Shown here piece after piece: positions 28,941-41,119 of a DNA stretch of 64,000 nt (positions within the stretch are counted from its first letter, which is position 1; each line of letters begins with the position of its first letter). Source of the DNA: Bauldia sp. Its GTDB lineage: Bacteria > Pseudomonadota > Alphaproteobacteria > Rhizobiales > Kaistiaceae. Below the pieces are notes generated by a model that saw nothing but the letters and a program-made list of their open reading frames with translations, was not told the origin of the DNA and did not search any database. A program made the position numbers and the translations under genes. The stretch spans positions 62,001 through 126,000 of the forward strand of contig JBBCGQ010000001.1 in the NCBI GenBank assembly GCA_037200845.1. The letters are read 5' to 3'.

Positions 28941-30005
28941 TCAAGCTGCCAATGCAGCCGCGACAACTGGCGCAACCTTCCTGCGCCGGCGCGGACTGAG
29001 CCGGCCCTGCAGGAAACGCAACACCGCGCGCTCCGCCGATTTGCCCGCACGATACGCCAGCGCGCCGTCGAGATACGCCGCGACAATCTCGGGGTGGACG
29101 TAGCACTTGCGGCAGATGGCCGGCGTGTTGCCGAGGCGGCCGGCGACTTCCTCGATCGCGGCGCGCACGTTGACCTTGGCCTCCGTCGCGCTCTCCGCCG
29201 GCTTGAACTTGAGCAGCGCCGATGCGGCTAGAACCGTGCCGGCGAAGGTGCGGAAATCTTTCGCCGTCACCTCGGCGCCGGTGATCTCGGCGAGGTAGGC
29301 GTTGACGTCCGCCGAGCCGACCGACTGCCGCTCGCCGTTCTCGTCGAGGTACTGGAACAGATGCTGGCCGGGCAGCTCCTGGCACGACTTGACGATGCGC
29401 GCGACGCGCCGGTCGTGCACGTCGAGGTGCCACATCTTGCCGCTCTTGCCCTTGAACTCGAAATGCAGCGCGCCGCCCTCGACTTCGACGTGCTTGTTGC
29501 GCAGCGTGGTCAGCCCGAAGCTGCCGTTGGTGCGCGCGTACTCGTCGTTGCCGACGCGGATCAGCGTCGTGTCGAGCAGATGCACGATGGTCGCCAGCAC
29601 CTTCTCGCGCGGCAACCCCGGCCGCGCCATGTCGGCGGCGACGCGCCCGCGAATCTTTTCGATGTGCTTGCCGAATTCCAGCGTGTGCTCGTACTTGGTG
29701 CGGTCGCGCGCCGCGCGGAAGTCGGCGTGGTAGCGATACTGCTTGCGCCCGCGCTGGTCGCGTCCGGTCGCCTGGATGTGCCCGTTGGCGGCCGGCGAGA
29801 TCCACACGTCCGTCCACGCCGGCGGGATCGCGAGATGGCGGATGCGGTCGAGGGTCGCCTTGTCCTTCACCGCCCTGCCGTCCGCATCGACATAGCGGAA
29901 ACGGCCGCGGAACGGTTTGCGGCTGAGGCCGGGATGGTCATCGCCGAGATAACGCAGACCGTTTGCGCGGGCGTCTTCCCGGGAAGCGGCGAGGATGTCG
30001 GACAT
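28941..30005 (-). CDS. DNA topoisomerase IB (poxvirus/eukaryote-like)
   Basis: ATP-independent type IB topoisomerase of 354 residues that relaxes supercoils through a 3'-phosphotyrosine intermediate. The N-terminal domain has GLRYLGDDHPGLSRKPFRGR and LAIPPAWTDVWISP. The catalytic domain has ATIVHLLDTTLIRVGNDEYA with NGSFGLTTLRNKH, FKGKSGKMWHLDVHDRRVAR, DFRTFAGTVLAASALL and the predicted tyrosine nucleophile near residue 302 in CRKCYVHPEIVAAY. It lies 60 bases downstream of atpC on the same strand but is an accessory gene found patchily in bacteria. Confidence 0.93.
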   Translation of the reverse strand: MSDILAASREDARANGLRYLGDDHPGLSRKPFRGRFRYVDADGRAVKDKATLDRIRHLAIPPAWTDVWISPAANGHIQATGRDQRGRKQYRYHADFRAARDRTKYEHTLEFGKHIEKIRGRVAADMARPGLPREKVLATIVHLLDTTLIRVGNDEYARTNGSFGLTTLRNKHVEVEGGALHFEFKGKSGKMWHLDVHDRRVARIVKSCQELPGQHLFQYLDENGERQSVGSADVNAYLAEITGAEVTAKDFRTFAGTVLAASALLKFKPAESATEAKVNVRAAIEEVAGRLGNTPAICRKCYVHPEIVAAYLDGALAYRAGKSAERAVLRFLQGRLSPRRRRKVAPVVAAALAA

Positions 30006-30065
30006 CGGAACCCCAGCGAGCGTCGCGGCCGATAACGCCGCCCGCCGCCCGCGAGTTCCGTTACA

Positions 30066-30473
30066 TCAGGAGCGCGTCAGCGCCGCCTGGACTTCCTTGA
30101 GCTGGTTGAGCTTCAGCGCCGCCGCGTCCTTGGCCGCGCCGTCCTTGGCGTCGGCGAGGTCTTCCTCGGCGTCTTTCACTTCCTTGGCCAGCATCGCCGC
30201 ATCGACTTCGTCGACCAGGATCGCCTGCTCGGCGAGGATCGTCAGGCCCGCGGCGTTGACGTCGGCGAAGCCGCCGCGCACGAAAATGCGCACGTCGCCG
30301 CCCTGGCCGCCCTTAACATCGACGACGCCTGGCCGCATGGTCGACATGAACGGCGCGTGGCCCTTGAGCACGGTGAAATAGCCCTCGGAGCCCGGCACGA
30401 CCACCTCGGCGACCGGACCGGAAAGCAGGAGCTGCTCCGGTGAGACGAGTTCGAACTGGAACGGATCGGCCAT
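30066..30473 (-). CDS. atpC: F1 ATP synthase epsilon subunit
   Basis: Central-stalk subunit of F1, 135 residues. It has the N-terminal beta sandwich (FQFELVSPEQLLLSGPVAEV; VPGSEGYFTVLKGHAPFMST) and a C-terminal helical hairpin with the Ala/Glu-rich run AKEVKDAEEDLADAKDGAAK. It couples rotation and regulates ATP hydrolysis. It is the last atp gene here and is separated from atpD by an 81-residue membrane-protein gene. Confidence 0.96.
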   Translation of the reverse strand: MADPFQFELVSPEQLLLSGPVAEVVVPGSEGYFTVLKGHAPFMSTMRPGVVDVKGGQGGDVRIFVRGGFADVNAAGLTILAEQAILVDEVDAAMLAKEVKDAEEDLADAKDGAAKDAAALKLNQLKEVQAALTRS

Positions 30474-30479
30474 CGGAAA

Positions 30480-30725
30480 CTAAGCCCTGCGCGCGCCGAC
30501 GGCGTAACCGGCGCCGATGCCGACCAGCGCACCGATCGCGGCGAAGATCGCGATGTGCTGCCACTGGCTGGAGGTCACCGGGTCGTTCGGATCGGCGGTC
30601 TGGTTGCTGGTCACGTTGAGCTCGACCGGGCCGAGCTTGATCTCGCTCGACTGCGGCCGCGTCATGAATCCGACCAACCCGCCGACGACGAGGCCGATAA
30701 GCAGCAGGATGATCTTGGTGTTCAT
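30480..30725 (-). CDS. Small two-helix membrane protein inside the atp operon
   Basis: An 81-residue protein encoded between atpD and atpC with gaps of only five to six bases, so it must be co-transcribed with them. It has an N-terminal transmembrane segment (IILLLIGLVVGGLVGFMTRP), a polar middle of about 30 residues (QSSEIKLGPVELNVTSNQTA) and a second transmembrane segment (HIAIFAAIGALVGIGAGYAV) ending in RR. Both helices are Gly-rich. I do not recognise a family. Its location suggests an ATP-synthase-associated or Mg/ion-related role like other extra atp genes, but this is only inference. Confidence 0.75.
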   Translation of the reverse strand: MNTKIILLLIGLVVGGLVGFMTRPQSSEIKLGPVELNVTSNQTADPNDPVTSSQWQHIAIFAAIGALVGIGAGYAVGARRA

Positions 30726-30730
30726 GGGGT

Positions 30731-34645
<3,915 letters not shown>

Positions 34646-34646
<1 letters not shown>

Positions 34647-35206
34647 CAGCCGACCTCTTTCATGGCGAGTTTGAGCGAATTCAATTTGGTGCGGAGCGAT
34701 CCATCGATCATGCGGCTGCCGACCTTCACGATCAGCCCGCCGATCAATGACGGATCGACATGGGTAGCAAGAGTGATGTCCTTGCCGAGCGATGCCTTCA
34801 GCGCCGCCTTGAGTTCGGCGACGTGGGTATCCGACAGCGGCTCGGCGCTGGTGACTTCGGCAGCAACTTCGCCGCGCTGCCTGGCGGCAAGCTGCTTGAA
34901 GCCGGTGATGATTTCGGGAACCACGAACAGGCGGCGATTGCCGGCCGCGACCTTGATCAGGTTGGCGACCATGCCGCCGATCTGGTCCCTGGAAAGGATC
35001 GCGTCGATGGCGCGGAGCTGCTCGCTGGCGGAGAAGACCGGGCTGCGAACCAGCCGCTTGAGGTCGGGACTTTCCTCGATGAGGGCAGCGAAACGATCGA
35101 GGTCGGCCTCGATCGCGGGAAGCGCCTTTTCATCGACCGCGAGCTCGAAAAGCGCATTGGCGTAGCGCTGTGCGACCCCTGATACGTTGGACGTGCTGGC
35201 AGCCAC
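34646..35206 (-). CDS. atpH: F1 ATP synthase delta subunit (OSCP)
   Basis: Peripheral-stalk subunit joining F1 to the b subunits, 186 residues. The N-terminal domain has [20 protein letters not shown] and the C-terminal strand region has [20 protein letters not shown], then [16 protein letters not shown]. It starts with GTG, preceded by AGGGGTAAGG. It is the first gene of the F1 operon. The F0 genes (a, c, b, b') are not in the window, consistent with the separate F0 and F1 operons of alphaproteobacteria. Confidence 0.96.
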
Positions 35207-35473
35207 CCTTACCCCTAACCCTCGGACATCCCTGGGCCTCCATCTGCGGAGGTCCGGCCCATCGTCACAAGGCCTTGAACGGATTGGTTTTTCGGGCCGG
35301 CCAGCCGCGCGACTTTCCGCGCCCGAGAATTGGGGGTTCGCTTAGCATACGCGATGGTGTGGAGCAATACGGCGAAGTCCCTAAACGCCTACGCTACCGG
35401 AGGAAATTCGGGCCTGTTGCGAGCACGCGTTTGACGTGTAGTCTTGCGCCGCGGCGTGTTTCGAGTACGGGCG

Positions 35474-36100
35474 ATGCTTGAGAACATCATCAGCATTGGC
35501 TCCGCCGCCATCGGCGTCGGCGGCAGCGCCGCTTCGATCTATTCGGCCGTGTCGGCAATCGCCACCGGCAAATTCCAGAACCAGGTGCTGAGCCTGCTGG
35601 CGCCAAAGCACAAAGTCGTTCGCCTCAACGAGCACATCTTGTGGGCGCCGGAGAGCGCACCATTTGTGGCGCCCGGCGCAAAACAGCTCGACCCTCGCGT
35701 TATGCTGCGGAGCCTGGAACGCGCGCAGCAGATATTGAAGCAGGACATCATTACCTCCGGCGTGCTGGCTTCTCCGGATGAATTGCTGCGCCAGTTCAAT
35801 CTCAATCCCAAAGACTGCCTGGTGGGAATCGAGCCGCTGCAGACATTGCGAAGCGGGCGCTCGCCGGACTGGGCGCCTGTCCTATTCTCCAAAGACGGTG
35901 TCCCGTACATTGGATGGCAAAAAGTTGGGATGCTCCGGACCATTCTTGGATTCGAATTTTCCGGTGACGCCGAGGCGTGGATCCGACCGCAGCTCACGGT
36001 CGCGCCGGCCGCGCCGCCTGCCTCAACGCCGTCGCGATTGCCGAAGTTAAAATCCTCCACGCAGGGCGGCAAAAAACGGAAGCCGCCGCACCGCCGCTAG
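35474..36100 (+). CDS. Hypothetical protein, possible foreign gene
   Basis: A 208-residue protein I do not recognise. It begins with a Gly/Ala/Ser-rich, weakly hydrophobic segment (IGSAAIGVGGSAASIYSAVS), followed by a globular middle (LLAPKHKVVRLNEHILWAPE; LDPRVMLRSLERAQQILKQD; VPYIGWQKVGMLRTILGFEF). The tail is basic and low-complexity, ending GGKKRKPPHRR. Codon use is more relaxed than in the neighbours (ATA, TTG, CCA, AAT and GAT appear often), which suggests transfer or weak expression. ATG is chosen over a TTG ten codons earlier. It converges with priA and overlaps its end by four bases. Confidence 0.6.
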   Translation: MLENIISIGSAAIGVGGSAASIYSAVSAIATGKFQNQVLSLLAPKHKVVRLNEHILWAPESAPFVAPGAKQLDPRVMLRSLERAQQILKQDIITSGVLASPDELLRQFNLNPKDCLVGIEPLQTLRSGRSPDWAPVLFSKDGVPYIGWQKVGMLRTILGFEFSGDAEAWIRPQLTVAPAAPPASTPSRLPKLKSSTQGGKKRKPPHRR

Positions 36101-38268
36101 AGGAAACTCTGCGGGTCGATGTCGACCTGCACCTTGAGGTCGGCGCGGGGTTTCGGAGCGGCTGCAAGCCAGGCGCGAATGTACACCTGCAGGTTCGCGC
36201 TCCGCGGTGCCTGGACCAGCAGGCGAAAGCGGTGGCGGCCGCGGATCACCGCCAGCGGCGCCTCGGCCGGACCAAGCACCATCACCGCGTCGTCGACCGG
36301 CGCGGCGCGGCGGATCGCCGAGGCGAAAGCAAAACTGTCGGCGCGGGTGAAGGCCGAGACGATGATCGAGGCGAGGCGCCCGAACGGCGGCAGGGCGGCA
36401 GAGCGGCGCTCGGCGATCTCGCGGGCGTAGAAGGCTTCGCGGTCGCCGGCGACGATGGCGCGCATCACCGGATGCTCCGGCGCCCAGGTCTGGAGATAGG
36501 CGTGGCTGGCGCCGCCGGCGCGCCCCGCCCGTCCCGTCACCTGCGACAGAAGCTGGAAGGTGCGCTCGGCGGCGCGGAGGTCGCCGTGCGCCAAGCCGAG
36601 ATCGGCGTCGACCACGCCGATCACGGAGAGGAGCGGGAAGTTGTGGCCCTTGGCGACCAACTGCGTGCCGATGACGATGTCGAATTCGCCGCGCGCGATT
36701 GCGGCAAGTTCCTCGCGCATGCGCTGGACGCCGCCGAGCATGTCGCTCGACAGCGCGATAGCCTTAGCGTCGGGAAAACGCTGACCGACTTCCTCCGCCA
36801 GCCGCTCGATGCCGGGACCGACCGCGGTCAGCGTATCGGCGTTGTCGCAGCTCGGGCACACTTTCGGCCGCGGTTCGGAGTGGCCGCAGTGATGGCAGAG
36901 GAGCACGCCGCGGAAGCGATGCTCGACCAGCCACGTCGAGCAGTTGGGGCACTGGAAACGATGGCCGCAGGTGCGGCAGAGCGTCAGCGGCGCGTAGCCG
37001 CGCCGGTTGAGAAACAGCAGCGCCTGCTGCTTGGCGGCCAGCGCCTCGCCGATCGCTGCAGTGAGCGGCGGCGAGATGAACCGGCCGCGCTCCGGCTGCT
37101 CCTTGCGCAGATCGACGGCGTGGATCGCCGGCAGCGCCGCGTCGAGGTAGCGGTTGGGCAGCACGATGCGGCGGTAGCGGCCGGCGTCGGCGTTGACGCG
37201 CGACTCGACCGACGGTGTCGCCGACGACAGCACGACCGGGAAGCCGGCGAGGTGGGCGCGCACCACCGCCATGTCGCGCGCGTTGTAGATGGCGCCTTCC
37301 TCCTGCTTGTAGGCGAGGTCGTGCTCCTCATCGACGACGATGAGACCCAGATCGCGGAACGGCAGGAACAGGGCCGACCGCGCGCCGACGACGACGCGCA
37401 CGCTGCCGTCCGACACGCCGCGCCAGACGCGCTCGCGCGCCTTCGGCCCCGCCTCCGAGTGCCATTCGGCCGGCCGCGTGCCGAAGCGATGCTCGAAGCG
37501 CGCCAGGAACTCAGCGGTGAGCGCAATTTCCGGCAGGAGCACCAGCGCCTGTTTTCCCGATCGCAGGGCCGCGGCGACGGCCTCGAAATAGACCTCGGTC
37601 TTGCCCGAGCCGGTGACGCCGTCGATCAGCGACACGGAGTAGCCGCCGCTCGCGACCGCCTCGCGGAGCGACGCCGCGCCGGCTTCCTGCGCCTCCGACA
37701 GCACCGGCGTCGCGTAATCGGGATTCGGAGCGACCGGCGCCGGCGCTCCCGGCAGCATCACGATTTCCAGCGTGCCGGTGTCGATGAGGCCCTGCACCAC
37801 GGACGAGGTGACGCCGGCCGCCGCCGCGAGCTGCGACTTGGTCCAGCTCGGCCCTTCCTCGTCGGCAACGGCGAGCACCCGGTCCCGCGCCGCCGTCATC
37901 CGCTCCGGCGGCGGACCGGCGCGGCGCACGCCCGGCACCGGCGGCTCCGGCGACAGCGCCCCGGTTGAGCGCAGCACCATCCGCAGGACCATGCCGCGGG
38001 AGGTCAGTGTGTAGTCCGCCACCCAGTCGACGAATTTGCGTATCTCGGCCGAAAGCGGCGGCGCCTCGAAAGTGCCGGTGATCGGCCTCAGCCGGTTGTG
38101 CCCGATCTCCGGATCGGCCGGATCGTCCCAGATCACGCCGACAGTGTTACGTGTGCCCAGCGGCACCTCGACGATACTGCCCACTTCCACATCGGCCGGA
38201 GCGCGATAGGTATAGGGCGCGGCGACCGCCACCGGCACCAGCACTGATACGGTCTTGTCGCCGGCCAC
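36097..38268 (-). CDS. priA: Primosomal protein N' (replication restart helicase)
   Basis: PriA helicase, 723 residues, which reloads the replisome at repaired forks. It has an N-terminal 3'-end-binding domain, then a superfamily-2 helicase core: Walker A DGVTGSGKTEVYFEAVAAAL, DEEH box LIVVDEEHDLAYKQEEGAIY and SATPSVES. The eight zinc-binding cysteines are complete (CRTCGHRFQCPNCSTW, then CHHCGHSEPRPKVCPSCDN). Late motifs include GTQLVAKGHNFPLLSVIGVV and LLSQVTGRAGRAG. It is adjacent to the atp operon, as usual in Rhizobiales. Confidence 0.97.
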   Translation of the reverse strand: MAGDKTVSVLVPVAVAAPYTYRAPADVEVGSIVEVPLGTRNTVGVIWDDPADPEIGHNRLRPITGTFEAPPLSAEIRKFVDWVADYTLTSRGMVLRMVLRSTGALSPEPPVPGVRRAGPPPERMTAARDRVLAVADEEGPSWTKSQLAAAAGVTSSVVQGLIDTGTLEIVMLPGAPAPVAPNPDYATPVLSEAQEAGAASLREAVASGGYSVSLIDGVTGSGKTEVYFEAVAAALRSGKQALVLLPEIALTAEFLARFEHRFGTRPAEWHSEAGPKARERVWRGVSDGSVRVVVGARSALFLPFRDLGLIVVDEEHDLAYKQEEGAIYNARDMAVVRAHLAGFPVVLSSATPSVESRVNADAGRYRRIVLPNRYLDAALPAIHAVDLRKEQPERGRFISPPLTAAIGEALAAKQQALLFLNRRGYAPLTLCRTCGHRFQCPNCSTWLVEHRFRGVLLCHHCGHSEPRPKVCPSCDNADTLTAVGPGIERLAEEVGQRFPDAKAIALSSDMLGGVQRMREELAAIARGEFDIVIGTQLVAKGHNFPLLSVIGVVDADLGLAHGDLRAAERTFQLLSQVTGRAGRAGGASHAYLQTWAPEHPVMRAIVAGDREAFYAREIAERRSAALPPFGRLASIIVSAFTRADSFAFASAIRRAAPVDDAVMVLGPAEAPLAVIRGRHRFRLLVQAPRSANLQVYIRAWLAAAPKPRADLKVQVDIDPQSFL

Positions 38269-38390
38269 GGACGTGAAACGAATCTCTAAGGTTGATAGGG
38301 CGGAACGCTGACGATGGCCCCGCTTTGGGCTAAAGGAAAGGCCGCTCCCGCCCGGCCGGATTCCTTGGCCGGCATATAGGAACTTCCATC

Positions 38391-39047
38391 ATGAAATTCT
38401 TCATCGACGGCGCCGACGTGAACGAAATCCGCGAACTCGCGGCGACCGGCATGGTCGACGGCGTCACCACCAACCCGACGCTCGTCGCCAAGACCGGCCG
38501 CCCGATCCGCGACGTCATCGCCGATATCTGCGCCATCGTCCCCGGCCCGGTGTCGGCGGAGGTGACCGCCACCGACTACGACGGCATGCTGAAGCAGGCG
38601 GCGACGCTTTCGGCCATCGCCAAGAACGTCACCATAAAGGTGCCGCTCACCTGGGACGGCCTGCGCGCCTGCCGCGCGCTCACCGGCGAAGGCAAGATGG
38701 TCAACGTCACGCTCTGCTTCGACTCGAACCAGGCGCTGCTCGCCGCCAAGGCCGGCGCGACGTTCATCTCTCCCTTCGTCGGCCGCCTCGACGACATCGG
38801 CTACGAGGGCATGGATCTCGTCCGCGAGATCCGTCAGGTCTACGACAACTATCCGCATTTCAAGACCGAGATCCTCGCCGCCTCGATGCGCTCGCCGCTG
38901 CACGTCAAGGCCGCCTCGATGGCCGGCGCCGACGTCGCGACGATGCCGGCGGCGCTGATCAAGTCGCTGACCAAGCATCCGCTGACCGAAAGCGGGCTGG
39001 CGACGTTCCTTGCGGATTGGAAGAAAACGGGCATGTCGATCGACTAG
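38391..39047 (+). CDS. fsa: Fructose-6-phosphate aldolase / type-3 transaldolase
   Basis: Small transaldolase-family enzyme of 218 residues that transfers or cleaves dihydroxyacetone units from sugar phosphates through a lysine Schiff base. It begins [20 protein letters not shown] with [15 protein letters not shown]. The active-site lysine lies in [36 protein letters not shown] and [20 protein letters not shown] follow. Size fits the FSA/MipB/TalC subfamily; whether it acts as aldolase or true transaldolase cannot be settled here. It is divergent from priA. Confidence 0.94.
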   Translation: MKFFIDGADVNEIRELAATGMVDGVTTNPTLVAKTGRPIRDVIADICAIVPGPVSAEVTATDYDGMLKQAATLSAIAKNVTIKVPLTWDGLRACRALTGEGKMVNVTLCFDSNQALLAAKAGATFISPFVGRLDDIGYEGMDLVREIRQVYDNYPHFKTEILAASMRSPLHVKAASMAGADVATMPAALIKSLTKHPLTESGLATFLADWKKTGMSID

Positions 39048-39090
39048 GCCCTGGTCTGGAGGGATGCTCGCCCGCGGCGGCGTCCCTTTA

Positions 39091-39207
39091 CTGTCATCCT
39101 TCGGCGAGGCCGCAGGCCTCGACCGGAGGACCACTCTCCTTCTGCACCGATTGCATTTGCTGAAACTGGTCCTCCGGTCGGCGCTCCGCGCCGCCGAAGG
39201 ATGACAG
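39091..39207. repeat. Inverted-repeat element, 117 bp
   Basis: Outer arms CTGTCATCCTTCGGCG (39091-39106) and its exact reverse complement (39192-39207) flank inner arms GACCGGAGGACCA (39121-39133) and its reverse complement (39167-39179). The whole element would fold into one long stem. It lies 43 bases after the transaldolase-like gene and resembles a REP doublet or small non-autonomous palindromic element. Confidence 0.88.
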
Positions 39208-39794
39208 CGTGGGGGAGGAAGCGGCGCGAGCGTTGACGGGTGAGAGCACGGCTTCTCCTTCTCGCGACGCATCCGCGCCCGAGCTTTGATCCTTCCTGCA
39301 TTCCCCCCCCGGGAAAAATCCGAGGGGTGGCGGGCGCCCGGCTGGTGCCAGGCGGGTAGTCCGCGTTTCATGGGCGCCTTCCGGGCGCCCGCCGCGGCGA
39401 TTTTTGGCTTCCCCTTTCCGTGCTCGGGCCATCTGTGGGAAGGCGGGGTCCATTCTCTTGCAACCCCATCCACGAACTTCCCCCGCCGGCGAGAACGAGC
39501 GTGGCTGCTCCCGGACATTGGCGTCCAGGCCCGCTGAGGGCTCGCCTCGTTTTACCCCGGCGGCTGTCCCACGGTCCGATTACCCGGCCTCTCGGCCTTG
39601 ACGGGGACCGGTCATAGTGCCGGCCGACGGAACGAGGCGCCTCCCGACGACGATGGTGCGACCCATCGGCGGCGGGCGCCGCATCCCCACTCCGCACCAC
39701 GACGCCTCGAGTTGCGCCCTCGGGTGAGCAGGGATGGGACGGAGTTTCTCATGCGGGCTGGAGGCGGGAATAACTTTGGTGGCTGTCCCCGGTT
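39208..39794. other. Gene-free GC-rich segment with strong internal inverted repeat
   Basis: I see no credible protein gene on either strand. Several frames stay open for 60-110 codons, but they are rich in Arg, Pro and Gly and have no convincing starts. Directly visible structure includes a perfect 13-bp inverted repeat (GGCGGGCGCCCGG at 39329-39341 against CCGGGCGCCCGCC at 39381-39393), a run of eight C followed by GGGAAAAAT near 39301-39319, and many shorter complementary GC blocks. It could be a structured RNA gene, a decayed repeat or mobile remnant. I could not match it to RNase P RNA, tmRNA or SRP RNA. Confidence 0.4.
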
Positions 39795-39908
39795 CGTCAC
39801 CCCGGCGAAAGCCGGTGTCCAGTGTGCGGCGGGAGAGTCGGCGCCCATTGCTGGATACGCACGCGTGGCCAGACTCACGCTGGATTCCGGCTTTCGCCGG
39901 AATGACGG
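39795..39908. repeat. REP-like inverted doublet (CCGGCGAAAGCCGG type)
   Basis: The left arm contains CACCCCGGCGAAAGCCGGTG and the right arm TTCCGGCTTTCGCCGGAATG in opposite orientation, each flanked by CCAG/CTGG. Each arm is a palindrome on its own. This matches the common pattern of repetitive extragenic palindromes in alphaproteobacteria. Confidence 0.85.
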
Positions 39909-39954
39909 GAGGCGGGAGCAGCCGGCGCTATACCGCCGATAGCGCATGTTGAAC

Positions 39955-40105
39955 GACACCCCTCCCCAAAACCGCTTTCGCGGTTTTGGCCCTCCCACAA
40001 GGGGAGGGCTCAAGCGGAGTTTGTTGGAACGCGGTGTTTCACCAAGGACGAACCCTCCCCTTGCGGGAGGGTCAAAACGCCGAAGGCGTTTTGGGGAGGG
40101 GTGTC
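39955..40105. repeat. Two-copy palindromic element, copy A (151 bp)
   Basis: Ends are inverted repeats GACACCCCTCCCCAAAAC and its complement. Inside are hairpins around CCGC-TTTC-GCGG, CCTCCC-ACAA-GGGGAGG and CGCC-GAA-GGCG. A closely similar copy lies at 62030-62171, including the shared core GGGAGGGCTCAAGCGGAGTT. It resembles rhizobial intergenic mosaic elements in size and style, though identity to that family is not established. Confidence 0.9.
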
Positions 40106-40174
40106 TTTCCTCCTCTCGGCGGACGGCAAAGGGATTAACCCCGCCTTCACCGGAACGGGCGCGGACTGATCCTT

Positions 40175-41119
40175 ATGCCCGACGCCGAAATCCTGACCAT
40201 TGCCCAGCCCGATCTGCTCGACGCCGTGTCGCGCTGGCGGAAGCATCTGTCGGGCGAGCGGCGGCTTTCGCCGAAGACGCTGGAGGCGTACTCGCGCGAC
40301 GCCGGGCAGTTCCTCCGCTTCCTCACGACGCATCTCGCCGGCGCGCCGAAGCTTGCCGACCTCAAGGCGCTGACGACCACCGACATCCGCGCCTTCATGG
40401 CGTCGCGCCGCAACGACGGCGCCGGATCGCGGACGCTGGCGCGCGGCATTGCCGGCATTCGCTCGCTGGTCCGCTTCCTCGAGAAGGAAGGCGCCGCCAA
40501 CGGCGCCGCGCTGCGCGCCATCCGCCCGCCGCGGCCGAAGAAATCGCTGCCGAAGCCGCTGTCGCCGGCCGCCGCGCTGCAGGTGGTCGACGCTGTAAAC
40601 AGCCTCGACGAGGAGCCGTGGATCGCGGCGCGCGATGCCGCTGTGCTGGCGCTGCTCTACGGCGCCGGTCTGCGCATCTCCGAGGCGCTCGGCCTGAAGC
40701 GCCGCGATGCGCCGGCCGGCGGCACGACCACGCTGCGCATTCGCGGCAAGGGCGGCAAGGAACGCGTCGTGCCGGTGCTGCCGGTGATCGCCGACGCCGT
40801 CGCCGCCTATCTCGCGGTCTGCCCCTACGTCACCGCACCGGACGCGCCGCTGTTCGTCGGCGCCAAGGGCGGGCCGCTGTCGCCGCGCATCGTGCAGCGC
40901 ACGCTGGAGCGCATGCGCGGCGCGCTCGGCCTGCCCGAGACGGCGACGCCGCACGCGCTCCGCCATTCGTTCGCGACGCACCTGCTGGCGAACGGCGGCG
41001 ATCTCCGCACCATCCAGGAACTGCTCGGCCACGCCAGCTTGTCGACGACGCAGATCTACACGGAAGTCGACACCGACCGGCTGATGGCGGTGTATCGCTC
41101 GGCCCACCCGCGCGCGTAG
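40175..41119 (+). CDS. xerC: Tyrosine recombinase XerC
   Basis: Site-specific recombinase, 314 residues, that with XerD resolves chromosome dimers at dif. It has an N-terminal SAM-like core-binding domain (LSPKTLEAYSRDAGQFLRFL). Catalytic residues are Arg in YGAGLRISEALGLKRRD, Lys in RGKGGKERVVPVLPV, His-x-x-Arg in TPHALRHSFATHLLANGG, His in QELLGHASLSTTQIYTEVD and the Tyr in that last motif. All are intact. Its place between priA and lpd agrees with a housekeeping gene rather than a mobile integrase. Confidence 0.93.
   Translation: MPDAEILTIAQPDLLDAVSRWRKHLSGERRLSPKTLEAYSRDAGQFLRFLTTHLAGAPKLADLKALTTTDIRAFMASRRNDGAGSRTLARGIAGIRSLVRFLEKEGAANGAALRAIRPPRPKKSLPKPLSPAAALQVVDAVNSLDEEPWIAARDAAVLALLYGAGLRISEALGLKRRDAPAGGTTTLRIRGKGGKERVVPVLPVIADAVAAYLAVCPYVTAPDAPLFVGAKGGPLSPRIVQRTLERMRGALGLPETATPHALRHSFATHLLANGGDLRTIQELLGHASLSTTQIYTEVDTDRLMAVYRSAHPRA

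Noticed and set aside
38286-39518. 410-codon minus-strand frame opposite the transaldolase-like gene
   Set aside because: Antisense to a clear gene at its 3' end and low-complexity Arg/Gly/Pro elsewhere; no start or domain.
39208-39794. RNase P RNA, tmRNA or SRP RNA in the gene-free segment
   Set aside because: The hallmark conserved stretches of these RNAs were looked for on both strands and not found.
40175-41119. Tyrosine recombinase as marker of an integrated element
   Set aside because: Sequence and position between priA and lpd fit housekeeping XerC; no att repeats or phage genes nearby.
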